From positions 1,488,001 through 1,552,000 of the forward strand of contig NZ_CP028908.1 in NCBI RefSeq assembly GCF_024181725.1: a stretch of 64,000 bases of DNA, read 5' to 3'. Position numbers and translations under genes: made by a program. Below the pieces are notes generated by a model. That model was not told the origin of the DNA and did no database searches. It saw only the letters and a list, made by a program, of their open reading frames with translations. Positions within the stretch are counted from its first letter, which is position 1; every line of letters begins with the position of its first letter. Positions 11,951-21,622 of this stretch are shown piece by piece. This DNA comes from Bradyrhizobium sp. WD16. GTDB lineage: Bacteria > Pseudomonadota > Alphaproteobacteria > Rhizobiales > Xanthobacteraceae.

Positions 11951-12901
11951 ATGACCTTTGCCTCCCCCCGCCCGCTCGGCGCGCTGCGCCTTGGCCTCCT
12001 CGCCGCCGTGGCGACCGGCCTGTCGCTCGCATTCCTTCCCGGCCTGCCCGCCCGCGCCCAGGACAGCAATGCGGTGGTCGCCAAGGTCAACGGGGCCGAG
12101 ATCCGCGAGAGCGATATCGCCGTGGCCGAAGAGGAATTGGGCCCGAGCCTCGCCCAGATGGATCCGGCGACCCGGCGCGAGAACGTCGTCAACTTCCTGA
12201 TCGACCTCAAGCTCGCGGCCAAGGCGGCCGAGGACAAGAAGGTCCAGGACCGCGACGACTTCAAGAAGCGCCTCGCCTTCGCCCATGACCGGCTGCTGAT
12301 GGACAGCCTGCTGGCGGTGGAAGGCAAGGCCGCCACCACCGACGAGGCCATGCACAAGGTCTATGACGACGCCGCCAAGCAGATCTCCTCCGAGCAGGAA
12401 GTCCATGCCCGCCACATCCTGGTGGAGACCGAGGACGAGGCCAAGCAGGTCATCGACGAACTGAAGAAGGGCGCCGATTTCGCCGAACTCGCCAAGAAGA
12501 AGTCCAAGGATCCGGGCGCCTCCGACGGCGGCGACCTCGGCTTCTTCACCAAGGACCAGATGGTGCCGGAATTCTCCACTGCCGCCTTCGCCCTCGAGCC
12601 GGGCAAGATCTCCGACCCGGTGAAGTCGCAGTTCGGCTGGCACGTCATCAAGGTCGAGGAGAAGCGCAACCGCAAGCCTCCGGCATTCGACCAGGTCAAG
12701 GCGCAGATCGAGACCTATGTCACCCGCAAGGCCCAGGCCGACTACGTCAGCAAGCTGCACCAGAGCGCCAAGATCGAGCGCCTCGACAAGGCTGCGGACG
12801 CCGCCAAGAGCGAGACCAAGAGCGAGACCAAGCCCGACGCCAAGTCGGACGCCAAGTCCGACGCGATGGCTCCGGCGAAGAGCGAGCCGGCCAAGAAATA
12901 A
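11951..12901 (+). CDS. Periplasmic peptidylprolyl isomerase (parvulin/PrsA-SurA type)
   Basis: 316 residues. A Sec signal peptide (cleavage predicted after residue 36, PARA/QD) precedes a SurA_N-like helical region (about 40-140). A rotamase domain follows (about 143-243) with VHARHILVETEDEA, GGDLGFFTKDQMVPEFSTA and FGWHVIKVEEK. It catalyses prolyl cis/trans isomerisation to assist folding of exported proteins. The C-terminal 30 residues are Lys/Ser/Ala-rich repeats (SETKSETK, DAKSDAKSD). ATG 11951 follows GAAGGA. Divergent from secA, a logical neighbour for an export-folding factor. Confidence 0.9.
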   Translation: MTFASPRPLGALRLGLLAAVATGLSLAFLPGLPARAQDSNAVVAKVNGAEIRESDIAVAEEELGPSLAQMDPATRRENVVNFLIDLKLAAKAAEDKKVQDRDDFKKRLAFAHDRLLMDSLLAVEGKAATTDEAMHKVYDDAAKQISSEQEVHARHILVETEDEAKQVIDELKKGADFAELAKKKSKDPGASDGGDLGFFTKDQMVPEFSTAAFALEPGKISDPVKSQFGWHVIKVEEKRNRKPPAFDQVKAQIETYVTRKAQADYVSKLHQSAKIERLDKAADAAKSETKSETKPDAKSDAKSDAMAPAKSEPAKK

Positions 12902-12933
12902 GCGCCGCGCACGGTGCTGAACAGCAAACAGCA

Positions 12934-12964
12934 ACCGGGGCCGCGCTGCGGCTCCGGTTTTTTT
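12934..12964 (+). terminator. Rho-independent terminator of the parvulin gene
   Basis: Stem ACCGGGGCCGC (12934-12944) / GCGGCTCCGGT (12948-12958) with a GCT loop and one G-T wobble, followed by TTTTTT. It lies 33 bp after the parvulin stop. Confidence 0.85.
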
Positions 12965-13084
12965 GTGGTTTCGGCGACCACGATGACGCCTGCGGCGAAA
13001 ACCACGTAACCGGCGGCCGGAAAAGGTATCCAGTTTCCGGATCATGTTCTAAATAGCGCCGTTCCTCGATTTTCGGATTCGCCC

Positions 13085-14326
13085 ATGGCCGCCTCGATCT
13101 CGCCGCTCGCTCCCGCAACCACGCCGCAGATGCCAGAACTCAAGGGCGTCCGCCTCGCCACCGCGGCCGCCGGCATCCGCTACAAGGGACGCACCGACGT
13201 GCTGATGGTGCTGCTCGATCCGGGCACCACCGTCGCCGGCGTCTTCACCACCTCGAAATGCGCTTCGGCGCCGGTGGAGTGGTGCCGGGCCAAGCTCAAG
13301 GGCAAGACGGCGCGGGCGCTGGTGGTGAACTCCGGCAACGCCAACGCCTTCACCGGAAAGACCGGACGCGCCGCCACGACGCTGACCGCCGGCATCGCCG
13401 CCCGGGCCGCCAGTTGCAAGCCGGCCGACGTCTTCCTCGCCTCCACCGGCGTGATCGGCGAACCGCTCGACGCCACCAAATTCGACGGCGTGCTGCAGCA
13501 GCTCGCCGAGCGTGCCACCGCCGGCGGCTGGCTCGACGCCGCGCGCGCCATCATGACCACCGATACGTTTCCCAAGGTCGCAACCGCGAAGGTCAGGCTC
13601 GGCAAGGCGACGGTCACCATCAACGGCATGGCCAAGGGCGCCGGCATGATCGCCCCCGACATGGCGACCATGCTGTCCTTCGTCTTCACCGACGCGCCGA
13701 TCGCGGCGCCGGTGCTGCAGTCCCTGCTCAAGAGCGGCGTTCACGACACCTTCAACGCCGTCACCATCGATGGCGACACCTCGACCTCCGACACGCTGCT
13801 GGCCTTCGCCACCGGCGCCGCGGCCGCGGACGGCGCCCCCAGGATCAACCGTGCCAGCGATCCGCGGCTGAAAGCCTTCGCCAAGGCCTTCCACGCCGTG
13901 CTGGCCGATCTCGCCGAACAGGTGGCTCGCGACGGCGAAGGCGCCCGCAAGCTGGTCGAAATTCTGGTGGAAGGTGCCACATCGGACAAGTCGGCGCGAC
14001 GGATCGCGTTGACGATCGCCAATTCGCCGCTGGTCAAGACCGCCATTGGCGGCGAGGACGCCAATTGGGGCCGCGTCGTCATGGCGGTGGGCAAGGCCGG
14101 CGAGCCGGCGGACCGCGACAAACTGTCGATCGCCTTCAACAGCATCCGCGTCGCCCACAAGGGCGCGCGCGACCCGGATTACGACGAGGCGACGGTGTCG
14201 GCGGCGATGAAGAAGCCGGAAATCCAGATCCGCGTCAGCCTTGGTCTCGGCAAGGGTCGCGACCGGGTGCTGACCTGCGATCTCACCAAGGAGTATGTCG
14301 CCATCAACGGCGACTATCGGTCGTGA
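13085..14326 (+). CDS. argJ: Bifunctional ornithine acetyltransferase / N-acetylglutamate synthase
   Basis: 413 residues. In cyclic arginine synthesis it transfers acetyl from N-acetylornithine to glutamate and may also acetylate glutamate with acetyl-CoA. The precursor self-cleaves before the nucleophilic Thr in PDMATMLSF, here Ala194/Thr195, giving alpha and beta chains. [11 protein letters not shown] and [14 protein letters not shown] are also typical. It starts at ATG 13085 and overlaps the next gene by GTGA at 14323-14326. Confidence 0.97.
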   Translation: MAASISPLAPATTPQMPELKGVRLATAAAGIRYKGRTDVLMVLLDPGTTVAGVFTTSKCASAPVEWCRAKLKGKTARALVVNSGNANAFTGKTGRAATTLTAGIAARAASCKPADVFLASTGVIGEPLDATKFDGVLQQLAERATAGGWLDAARAIMTTDTFPKVATAKVRLGKATVTINGMAKGAGMIAPDMATMLSFVFTDAPIAAPVLQSLLKSGVHDTFNAVTIDGDTSTSDTLLAFATGAAAADGAPRINRASDPRLKAFAKAFHAVLADLAEQVARDGEGARKLVEILVEGATSDKSARRIALTIANSPLVKTAIGGEDANWGRVVMAVGKAGEPADRDKLSIAFNSIRVAHKGARDPDYDEATVSAAMKKPEIQIRVSLGLGKGRDRVLTCDLTKEYVAINGDYRS

Positions 14327-14724
14327 GGCTCATCCTCGTCGTCGCCTGCGCGCTGATCGATGCCGACAACCGCGTCCTGCTGGCGCAGCGCCCGGAGGGC
14401 AAGGCGCTGGCCGGCCTGTGGGAATTTCCCGGCGGCAAGCTCGATCCCGGCGAGCGGCCGGAGGCTGCGCTGATCCGCGAGCTCGACGAGGAACTCGGCA
14501 TCACCGTGCGCGAGGCCTGCCTCGCGCCGCTGACCTTTGCGAGCCACGCTTACGAGGACTTCCACCTCCTGATGCCGCTCTACATCTGCCGGCGCTGGGA
14601 AGGCACCGTCACTGCGCGCGAAGGCCAGCAGCTCGCCTGGGTGCGGCCCAACAAGCTGCGCGACTACCCGATGCCGCCAGCCGACCTGCCGCTGATTCCG
14701 CATCTGACGGATCTGCTGCTGTAG
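14323..14724 (+). CDS. mutT: Nudix hydrolase MutT (8-oxo-dGTP diphosphatase)
   Basis: 133 residues from GTG 14323, overlapping the argJ stop. The Nudix box is intact: G-x5-E-x7-RE-L-x-EE-L-G-I in [20 protein letters not shown]. MutT removes oxidised guanine nucleotides from the pool, and the family also cleaves other nucleoside diphosphate derivatives. The EFPGGKL and [18 protein letters not shown] segments are those of MutT proper. It is translationally coupled to argJ. Confidence 0.93.
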   Translation: MRLILVVACALIDADNRVLLAQRPEGKALAGLWEFPGGKLDPGERPEAALIRELDEELGITVREACLAPLTFASHAYEDFHLLMPLYICRRWEGTVTAREGQQLAWVRPNKLRDYPMPPADLPLIPHLTDLLL

Positions 14725-14787
14725 TCTCGCGTCCGCTTCGCGCTCCGCCACGGTTCACAGCAATCAGGGCGTCAGGCCCCGCCGATC

Positions 14788-15630
14788 TCACCTCCGCCGC
14801 TTCAGCGCCTCGGCGAGGCTGACGTTCGCCGAGCCCGGCTTGAGCGGCTGTTGCTGGCTTTCATGGGGCGCCCAGCCGGACAGCCAGACCACCTCGAAAG
14901 TGGCGCGGACGCGGCCGTCAGCGTCGGCGAAGCGCTCGCCATAGATCTCGACCGCGCGCAGCAGGGTCTGCCGGCGCAGCGGCGTGCGGCGCCGCTCGGT
15001 GAGCGGATTGGTCGCGCCCATGCGCCGCAGGTCCTGCATCAGCGCCAGCGCGCTGTCGTAGCGCACGGTCAGGCGGTCGACGTCGGTGACCGGCAGGGCG
15101 AAGCCGGCCCGCTGCAGCAGGGCGCCGAGCTCGCGCAGGTCGGCGAACGGCGCGACACGCGGCGACAGGCCGCCCTCGACCTCGGCCTCCGCCGCGGCGA
15201 AGGCCTCGCGCAGTTCGGTCAACGTCTCGCCGCCGAGCAGCGCGGCGAGAAACAGCCCGTCCGGCCGCAAGGCGCGGCGCAGCTGCGCCAGCACGCCGGG
15301 AAGATCGTTGACGAGATGCAGGGCCAGCGCCGAGACGGCGAGATCGATCGATTCCGGGGCGAGATCGAGCCGCTCGTCGTCGGCGACGAGCAGCGGGATT
15401 TCGCGCGCCGGCATGCGCCCGGCCAGCAGAGTGGCCAGCTTGAACTCCGGCGTGCCGACATCCGCCGCCGCGGTGAATTCGCGCAGCACCGCGCCAAGCC
15501 GTTCGTTCAGGTCCTCGACCACGCGATCGAGCAGGAAGGTGGCCGGCCCGAGCCGCGCGGCGCGCGCCCGGCGCGTGGCGATCAGCGCGCGGTCGAACAG
15601 GATGGGCGCGGTCTTGCGAGACCCGGTCAT
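14788..15630 (-). CDS. SAM-dependent methyltransferase, BioC/NDUFAF5-like
   Basis: 280 residues. N-terminal ILFDRALIATRRARAARL and the later LVNDLPGVLAQLRRALRPDGLFLAALLGGETLTEL pattern match the BioC/NDUFAF5 group. The glycine-rich SAM loop is degenerate (AADVGTPEFK instead of DxGxGxG), as I recall also for relatives in this order. The substrate is therefore unclear: malonyl-ACP methylation for biotin, arginine hydroxylation in complex I assembly, or another reaction. Convergent with mutT; transcribed away from repeat block II. Confidence 0.75.
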   Translation of the reverse strand: MTGSRKTAPILFDRALIATRRARAARLGPATFLLDRVVEDLNERLGAVLREFTAAADVGTPEFKLATLLAGRMPAREIPLLVADDERLDLAPESIDLAVSALALHLVNDLPGVLAQLRRALRPDGLFLAALLGGETLTELREAFAAAEAEVEGGLSPRVAPFADLRELGALLQRAGFALPVTDVDRLTVRYDSALALMQDLRRMGATNPLTERRRTPLRRQTLLRAVEIYGERFADADGRVRATFEVVWLSGWAPHESQQQPLKPGSANVSLAEALKRRR

Positions 15631-15728
15631 CGGCGACGTCCAGTCATGGCGCGACGCTTTAGCAGCTTTGCGCGGCGTTGGGGCACCTCAAATCAGGCTG
15701 GAATGCCTGAGCGGCGGGTTCCGCAGCG

Positions 15729-15986
15729 CTGGCGTCCCGTTTCCAACGTTCGTATTCCTTTGCAGCAGGCGCTTCTACGAACGTTGGAAACAAGGGGACA
15801 CCAGCATCAATATGATTCTAGTGCGGTTTTGGATCTGACGCTCGTATGAAGAACTCACTGCAATGCTGAAACGAGCGTCAGATCCACCGCGCTAGTGCGG
15901 CGTCTCGCAATTGCCTATGTTCTTTGCGGCAAGCCCCTGTAGGCCATTGCGAGACATAAGCCGCACTCGCTTTTTGGTTTTGCTAA
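15729..15986. repeat. CTAG palindrome block II (D-linker-A-B-linker)
   Basis: Type D 15729-15804 (complete, ends CTGG/CCAG), linker 15805-15817 (CATCAATATGATT), type A 15818-15895, type B 15892-15969 (right end decayed to CTCG), and a second-type linker 15970-15982 ending in CTAA, a decayed CTAG. The block lies between the divergent methyltransferase and comF genes, so both promoters must lie in or beside it. Confidence 0.92.
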
Positions 15987-16023
15987 CGTCGTCACAGCGT
16001 CACCTTTCGAGGCCGGCCGCAGC

Positions 16024-16824
16024 ATGGCCCACCTGATCAACCGCAGCCTCGCCAACTCGCGCAGCGTCGCCCGGGCCTGTGCCGCGGCGCTGGCGAGCGC
16101 GGCGCGACTGGCGCTGGACGTGGCGCTGCCGACGCTGTGCGTCGCCTGCCGCGAGCCGGTGGCCGGCGAAGGGGTCTGCGCCGCCTGCTGGGCACGATTG
16201 TCCTTCATCGCACCGCCATTCTGCGAACGACTCGGCATCCCCTTCGTCTACGATCCGGGACCCGGGCTGCTGTCGATGGAAGCGATTGCCGCACCCCCGT
16301 CCTATCGCCGCGCCCGCGCCGCGCTACGCTACGACGACGCGGCCAAGCCGCTGGTCCACGGCCTCAAATACCAGGATCGAACCGATCTCGCGCCGACCAT
16401 GGGGCGCTGGATGGTCCGCGCCGGGCGCGAGTTGCTCGCCGAGGCCGATCTCCTCGTTCCGGTGCCGCTACACTGGCGCCGCGGCTTCTCCCGCCGCTTC
16501 AACCAGTCCGGCGCGCTCGCCGCCGCGGTCAGCCGCATCAGCGGCGTGCCGATGGCGCCGCTGGCGCTCGCCCGGCTCAAGCCGACCCGTCAGCAAGTGG
16601 GCCTGAGCCGCGGCGAACGCGCAAAAAACGTGCAGGGTGCCTTCAAGGTACTTCCGGGGCAGAAGGCCGCCGTCGCCGGCCGGCGCATCGTCCTGGTCGA
16701 CGATGTGCTGACCTCGGGCGCGACGGTCGATTCCTGCGCCCGGGCGCTGCTGCGCGCCGGCGCCGCCGAGGTGGATGTGCTGGTCTTTGCGCGGGTTGTG
16801 GACAGCTTTCGGCCTCCCATATAA
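16024..16824 (+). CDS. comF: ComF family protein (phosphoribosyltransferase-like)
   Basis: 266 residues. A short helical N terminus, then a zinc-ribbon-like CVACREPVAGEGVCAACW (about residues 40-58) and a PRTase fold ending in the PRPP loop VLVDDVLTSGATVDS (about 222-236). In naturally competent bacteria ComF supports DNA uptake and processing; in other bacteria its role is unclear. First gene of a run comF-grxC-nitrilase-DUF1178 with short gaps or overlaps. Confidence 0.88.
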   Translation: MAHLINRSLANSRSVARACAAALASAARLALDVALPTLCVACREPVAGEGVCAACWARLSFIAPPFCERLGIPFVYDPGPGLLSMEAIAAPPSYRRARAALRYDDAAKPLVHGLKYQDRTDLAPTMGRWMVRAGRELLAEADLLVPVPLHWRRGFSRRFNQSGALAAAVSRISGVPMAPLALARLKPTRQQVGLSRGERAKNVQGAFKVLPGQKAAVAGRRIVLVDDVLTSGATVDSCARALLRAGAAEVDVLVFARVVDSFRPPI

Positions 16825-16851
16825 TCGGGAAACCGTATTTCGAGGCCTTTC

Positions 16852-17142
16852 ATGACGTCCGATCCCGTGACCGCCGCTGTTGAGATCTACACCACCCAGA
16901 CCTGTGGCTATTGCCGGGCCGCCAAGTCGCTGCTCAGCCGCAAGAGCATCGCGTTCCGCGAGATCGATGTGTCCGCCGGCGGCGGACTGCGACAGGCCAT
17001 GGTGGCGCGCGCCAATGGCCGCACCACCGTGCCGCAGATCTTCATCAACGACCTTCACGTGGGCGGCTGTGACGATCTCTATGCGCTGGAGCAGGAAGGC
17101 AGGCTGGACCGCCTGCTGGCCGGAGAGGAGACCGCATCGTGA
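16852..17142 (+). CDS. grxC: Glutaredoxin 3
   Basis: 96 residues, one thioredoxin fold. Dithiol active site CGYC in YTTQTCGYCRAAKSLL; the glutathione-binding TTVPQIFI with its cis-proline and GGCDDL follow. It reduces disulfides and glutathione adducts in the cytoplasm. A GAGG box lies about 8 nt before ATG 16852. Its stop overlaps the GTG start of the nitrilase-family gene. Confidence 0.95.
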   Translation: MTSDPVTAAVEIYTTQTCGYCRAAKSLLSRKSIAFREIDVSAGGGLRQAMVARANGRTTVPQIFINDLHVGGCDDLYALEQEGRLDRLLAGEETAS

Positions 17143-18029
17143 GCAGCGAGGCCGGACCCGTGGCGCCATTCACCGCAGCGATGATCCAGACGCGGACCGG
17201 GCTGTCGCCCGAAGCGAGCTTCGATCAGGCCGCGGCGATGATCCGGCAGGCGGTGGCGGACGGGGCCGGCTATGTGCTGACGCCCGAGATGAGCAACCTG
17301 ATGCAGGAGAACCGCAAGGCGCTGTTCTCGCTGCTGCAGGACGAGGAGCTCGACCGGTCGCTGGCCGGCTATCGGCAGCTGGCGCGCGATCTTGCCATCC
17401 ATGTTCATGTCGGCTCCCTCGCCGTGAGAGCGAGCCCGGAGCGCGCCGCCAATCGCTCCTTTCTGATCGATCCGGCGGGCGAGATCGTCGCCCGCTACGA
17501 CAAGATCCACATGTTCGACGTCGATCTCGATCATGGCGAGACCTACCGGGAATCGGCCAATTACCAGCCCGGCGAATCCGCCATTCTCGCCGACCTGCCG
17601 TTCGGCCGCTTCGGCCTGACCATCTGCTACGATCTGCGGTTTCCCTCGCTCTATCGTGCGCTGGCCGAGGCGGGCGCCGGCTTCATCACCGTTCCTTCGG
17701 CCTTCACCCGCAAGACCGGCGAGGCTCATTGGCATGTGCTGCTGCGGGCCCGCGCCATCGAGACCGGCTGCTACATCTTCGCGGCCGCCCAGGGCGGCAA
17801 GCACGAGAACGGTCGCGAAACCTACGGCCATTCGCTGATCATCGATCCGTGGGGCACGATCCTCGCGGAAGGCGGCGTCGATCCCGGCGTCGTCATGGCG
17901 AGGATCGACCCTGCCAAGATCGACAGCGTGCGGCGGAGCATTCCCTCGCTGGAGCACGGCCGCCGCTTCAGCGTCGCCGACCCCCATGGCAGCACGGGGT
18001 ATCTGCATCTGGTGCGGAGCAAGGCATGA
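17139..18029 (+). CDS. Carbon-nitrogen hydrolase family protein (Nit1/omega-amidase-like)
   Basis: 296 residues from GTG 17139. The nitrilase catalytic triad is clear: Glu in LTPEMSNL, Lys in RYDKIHMFDVDL, Cys in LTICYDLRFPSLY. The Nit1/NitFhit-like group hydrolyses deaminated glutathione, which fits its place directly after a glutaredoxin gene; that substrate is inferred from the family, not proven here. Start and stop both overlap neighbours (GTGA and ATGA). Confidence 0.9.
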   Translation: MSSEAGPVAPFTAAMIQTRTGLSPEASFDQAAAMIRQAVADGAGYVLTPEMSNLMQENRKALFSLLQDEELDRSLAGYRQLARDLAIHVHVGSLAVRASPERAANRSFLIDPAGEIVARYDKIHMFDVDLDHGETYRESANYQPGESAILADLPFGRFGLTICYDLRFPSLYRALAEAGAGFITVPSAFTRKTGEAHWHVLLRARAIETGCYIFAAAQGGKHENGRETYGHSLIIDPWGTILAEGGVDPGVVMARIDPAKIDSVRRSIPSLEHGRRFSVADPHGSTGYLHLVRSKA

Positions 18030-18526
18030 TCCGCTACGCGCTTCGCTGCGACAAGGGGCACGAGTTCGAGAGCTGGTTTCAGAGTTCCGCGGCCTACGAC
18101 GGCCAGCGCAAGCGCAAGCTCGTAACCTGCCCGTCGTGCGAATCCGCCAACGTGGAAAAGGCGATCATGGCGCCGCGCGTGATCGGCAAATCGCGCGGCA
18201 AGACGTTGCCTGCGACGCCGGCCGCGGCCGCCGCCGAAGCGTCTGCCCCACCCTCTTCGTCCGAACCCGCCCCCGCCGAATCCGTGGCGCTGGTGTCGCC
18301 GCAGGAGCGCGAACTGCGCGCCAAGCTCAAGGAGCTGCGCGACCTCATCGTCAGCAAGGCAGAGGACGTCGGCGACAAATTCCCCGACGAGGCGCGGCGC
18401 ATGCACTACGGCGACATCGAACACCGGCCGATCTACGGCGAGGCTTCGCTCGACGAAGCGCGCTCGCTGATCGAGGAAGGCATCGAGGTCGCGCCGCTGC
18501 CGATCGTGCCCGACGATCGCAACTGA
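18026..18526 (+). CDS. DUF1178 family protein
   Basis: 166 residues. A zinc-ribbon-like N terminus (MIRYALRCDKGHEFESWF and VTCPSCES, Cys at about 8, 37 and 40) is followed by an Ala/Pro/Ser-rich linker (about 65-95). The conserved C-terminal part reads VGDKFPDEARRMHYGDIEHRPIYGEAS. Function is unknown; it regularly follows the nitrilase-type gene in alphaproteobacteria. It overlaps that gene by ATGA and ends the operon. Confidence 0.88.
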   Translation: MIRYALRCDKGHEFESWFQSSAAYDGQRKRKLVTCPSCESANVEKAIMAPRVIGKSRGKTLPATPAAAAAEASAPPSSSEPAPAESVALVSPQERELRAKLKELRDLIVSKAEDVGDKFPDEARRMHYGDIEHRPIYGEASLDEARSLIEEGIEVAPLPIVPDDRN

Positions 18527-18607
18527 TGCGGCAACGCCGGTCGCCCCGATCGACAAGCTCAGCGTGGTGCTGGTGGCGGTCAGGGACCGACGGGCGCCGA
18601 TCCCCGG

Positions 18608-19096
18608 TCAGCCGTGACGGATCGCCGCGATGCCGTCGCGCGCCAGCTGGTCGGCGCGCTCGTTCTCGGCATGGCCGGCATGGCCGCGCACCCAGTGCCA
18701 GCGCACCTCGTGCTGATGCAGCGCCGCGTCGAGGCGCTGCCACAGATCGATGTTCTTGACCGGCTTCTTGTCGGCGGTGCGCCAGCCATTGCGCTTCCAG
18801 CCGTGAATCCAGGCGGTGATGCCCTGGCGGACATACTGGCTGTCGGTGGTGAGATCGACCACCGCCGGCCGCTTCAAGGCCTCCAGCGCCGAGATCGCCG
18901 CCATCAGCTCCATGCGGTTGTTGGTGGTGTTGCGCTCGCCGCCGCTGAGCTCCTTCTCGAGCTCGCCGAACCGCAGGATGGCGCCCCAGCCGCCTGGCCC
19001 GGGATTTCCCGAACAGGCGCCATCGGTGTAGATCAGCACATGCGGCTTGGCCGCATTGGTCGCCTCGGTCACGCCCCTTGCCTCATCGATCAACAT
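18608..19096 (-). CDS. rnhA: Ribonuclease HI
   Basis: 162 residues. It cleaves the RNA strand of RNA-DNA hybrids. The four acidic residues are visible in [33 protein letters not shown] and [15 protein letters not shown], with the conserved His of [11 protein letters not shown] 19096 has GGAATGAG directly before it and clears the thrB stop by 16 bp. A GTG at 19075 is an alternative giving a length closer to relatives. Order ispH-thrB-rnhA is typical for this bacterial group. Confidence 0.93.
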   Translation of the reverse strand: MLIDEARGVTEATNAAKPHVLIYTDGACSGNPGPGGWGAILRFGELEKELSGGERNTTNNRMELMAAISALEALKRPAVVDLTTDSQYVRQGITAWIHGWKRNGWRTADKKPVKNIDLWQRLDAALHQHEVRWHWVRGHAGHAENERADQLARDGIAAIRHG

Positions 19097-19112
19097 CTCA
19101 TTCCAAGCAAAA

Positions 19113-20075
19113 TCATTCCAGGCCGTAGTCGCGCACGCTCGCAACGCTCTGGTGGAAGCGCAATTTGCGCAGGTATTCCAGCGGATTTTTGGGCCTGACG
19201 AGGGCGCCGGGCGGCACGTTGAGCCAGTCCACCGCCCGCGTCAGCAAGAAGCGGATGGCGGCGCCGCGCGCCAGAACCGGCAAGGCGTCCTGCTCCGCGG
19301 CCGAGAGCGCGCGCTCTCGGCCATAAGCGTTGAGGAAGGCCCGCGCCTTGGTGACGTTGAAGGCGCCGTCCGGCTCGAAGCACCAGGCATTGAGGCAGAT
19401 CGCCACGTCGTAGGCGAGGACGTCGTTGCAGGCGAAATAGAAGTCGATCAGCCCCGACAGCGTGTCACCGAGGAAGAGGACGTTGTCGGGAAACAGATCG
19501 GCGTGGATCACGCCTTCGGGCAGATGCCGCGGCCAGGCACTGTCGAGAAAGCCGAGTTCAGCGGCGAGCAAGCCACCGAGCCCGCTCTGGATTTCGTCGG
19601 CTCGCGGCGCCATCGCGGCGTAGAGCGGCCGCCAGCCTGCGAGCGACAGCGCGTTGGCCCGCCGCATTGGGAAATCGGCCCCGGCGAGATGCATCCGCGC
19701 CAGCGCGGTGCCGACTGCGCCGCAATGCACCGCGCCGGGTCGCCGCGGCCACACGCCTTCGAGGAAATCGATGATTGCCGCCGGCCGGCCGGCCAGCGTG
19801 CCGAGCGCCTCGCCGGCGCGGTTGAGCACCGGCTGCGGACAAGTGATGCCATGCTGCCCGAGATGGGCCATCAGCCCGAGGAAGAACGGCAGGTCGCCGG
19901 CGGCGACCCGCTTTTCATAGAGCGTCAGGAAGAAATAGCCGCGGCTGGTGTGCAGCAGGAAGTTGGAATTCTCGACGCCCTCGGCGATGCCCTTGTAGGA
20001 CAGCAAGGTGCCGATGTCGTAGCGCGACAGAAAATCCGCAAGGTCCTCGGCGGACACGTCGGTGTAGACCGCCAT
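19113..20075 (-). CDS. thrB: Homoserine kinase (APH-fold ThrB)
   Basis: 320 residues. It phosphorylates homoserine in threonine synthesis. This is the aminoglycoside-phosphotransferase-fold type found in alphaproteobacteria: [24 protein letters not shown] corresponds to the nucleotide loop and lysine, [14 protein letters not shown] is the catalytic Asp/Asn segment, and GLIDFYFAC is the metal-binding DFG equivalent. Repeat block III separates it from ispH, which probably was adjacent originally. Confidence 0.94.
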   Translation of the reverse strand: MAVYTDVSAEDLADFLSRYDIGTLLSYKGIAEGVENSNFLLHTSRGYFFLTLYEKRVAAGDLPFFLGLMAHLGQHGITCPQPVLNRAGEALGTLAGRPAAIIDFLEGVWPRRPGAVHCGAVGTALARMHLAGADFPMRRANALSLAGWRPLYAAMAPRADEIQSGLGGLLAAELGFLDSAWPRHLPEGVIHADLFPDNVLFLGDTLSGLIDFYFACNDVLAYDVAICLNAWCFEPDGAFNVTKARAFLNAYGRERALSAAEQDALPVLARGAAIRFLLTRAVDWLNVPPGALVRPKNPLEYLRKLRFHQSVASVRDYGLE

Positions 20076-20106
20076 CTCTCAATGCCCCGATTGCGCAATT
20101 GGCATT

Positions 20107-20317
20107 ACGTAGAACTCGCTGCAATGCTGATACAAGCGTCAGATCCACGCACTAGTGTCCTGTCTCCGAATTACCGCCCCATTGCCTCACCCTCGCACGG
20201 TAATTCGGAGACATAGGGACACTAGTAAAATCAAAGTGCTGGTGTGGCTTATGTCTCGCCATTGCCTACGAGAGGCTCGCCGCAAAGGCGGTAGGCAATT
20301 GCGAGACGCCACACTAG
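20107..20317. repeat. CTAG palindrome block III (A half-C-linker-B)
   Basis: Right part of a type A element 20107-20155, complete type C 20152-20225, linker 20226-20238 (TAAAATCAAAGTG), type B 20239-20317. It fills most of the 312-bp gap between ispH and thrB. Since these two genes are usual neighbours, the block looks like an insertion into their intergenic space; the remaining bases show nothing else. Confidence 0.92.
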
Positions 20318-20387
20318 CGACCTTCGGAATCGGTCAGGGTGGTGGAAATGTCAAATCGACCGGCGTCGAAGGCCGGCCGGCCCGGAG

Positions 20388-21359
20388 CTATTCCGCGGCA
20401 TTGACCTGGCGCAACGGACGCGGCAGCGGGAAGAACTCGGTCTCTGCCGCCGCGGTCACCGTCTCGACGCTCAGGTCGTAATGCTCGGCGAAGGCGGCCA
20501 TGATCTCCTCGACGATGACCTCCGGCGCCGAGGCCCCGGCAGTGATGCCGAGCCGGCCGACGCCGTGGAACATCGCCCAGTCGAGTTCGGCGGCGCGCTG
20601 CACCAGCACGGCGCGCGGGCAGCCCTCGCGCTCGGCGACCTCGCGCAGCCGCTGCGAATTCGACGAGTTGGGCGAACCGACCACCACCATGGCGTCGACC
20701 AGATTCGCCACCTTCTTGACCGCGAGCTGGCGGTTGGTGGTGGCGTAGCAGATGTCTTCCTTGTGTGGCCCGGCGATGCCCGGGAAGCGGGCCTTGAGCG
20801 CCGCCACGATCTCGGTGGTGTCGTCGATGGAAAGCGTCGTCTGGGTGATATAGGCGAGCCTGGATTCGTCCTTCGGCTGGAACACGGCGACATCCTCGAC
20901 GGTCTCGATCAGCGACACCGCACCGGTCGGCAGCTGGCCCAGCGTGCCGACGACTTCGGGATGGCCGGCATGGCCGATCAGGATGATCTCGCGGCCGCGC
21001 TTGAAGTGGATCTCGGCCTCACGATGGACCTTGGTCACCAGCGGACAGGTGGCGTCCAGCGAGAAGAATTTGCGCCGCTCGGCCTCGCTCGGGATCGCCT
21101 TCGGCACGCCATGGGCGGAGAACACCACGGGCGCGTCGGTCTGCGGAATCTCCTCGAGCTCCTCGACGAAGATCGCGCCCTTGGCCCGCAGGCTTTCGAC
21201 GACATAGCGGTTATGGACGATCTCGTGCCGCACATAGACGGGGGCGCCGTACAGCGCCAGCGCCCGCTCGACGGTGTCGATGGCACGGACCACCCCGGCG
21301 CAGAAGCCGCGCGGGGAACAAAGGTAGACCTTGAGGGTGGGTTTTGGCTGCGAGGGCAT
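20388..21359 (-). CDS. ispH: 4-hydroxy-3-methylbut-2-enyl diphosphate reductase
   Basis: 323 residues. Last step of the MEP isoprenoid pathway, giving IPP and DMAPP. The three [4Fe-4S] cysteines are in [27 protein letters not shown] and [10 protein letters not shown]. Substrate-binding HGVPK, GHAGHPE, TQTT and [10 protein letters not shown] are present. Full length, starting at ATG 21359. First gene of an ispH-thrB-rnhA run now interrupted by repeat block III. Confidence 0.97.
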   Translation of the reverse strand: MPSQPKPTLKVYLCSPRGFCAGVVRAIDTVERALALYGAPVYVRHEIVHNRYVVESLRAKGAIFVEELEEIPQTDAPVVFSAHGVPKAIPSEAERRKFFSLDATCPLVTKVHREAEIHFKRGREIILIGHAGHPEVVGTLGQLPTGAVSLIETVEDVAVFQPKDESRLAYITQTTLSIDDTTEIVAALKARFPGIAGPHKEDICYATTNRQLAVKKVANLVDAMVVVGSPNSSNSQRLREVAEREGCPRAVLVQRAAELDWAMFHGVGRLGITAGASAPEVIVEEIMAAFAEHYDLSVETVTAAAETEFFPLPRPLRQVNAAE

Positions 21360-21622
21360 CTGAATCCCGGAAATCGTGCCCGAAATCGGCTATCAGGGAA
21401 TTGAGCCGCTCTTGTGTCCGTGTCAAGGGCGGCCACCCCGGCCTCGCCGCCCCCGCGTCAATTTGATGCCCCGACGACCGAAACGCCCGGCGGGCCCTGT
21501 CCGGGGGCGAAACCATTGCCATTTGACCCCCTTGCAGACTATATAGGCGCCAATTCCCGTCATCGCTGATGACCACGGTTTCGCCCCCGAAAAAGCTGGG
21601 CGAAGCACAAAGGAGATTTGCC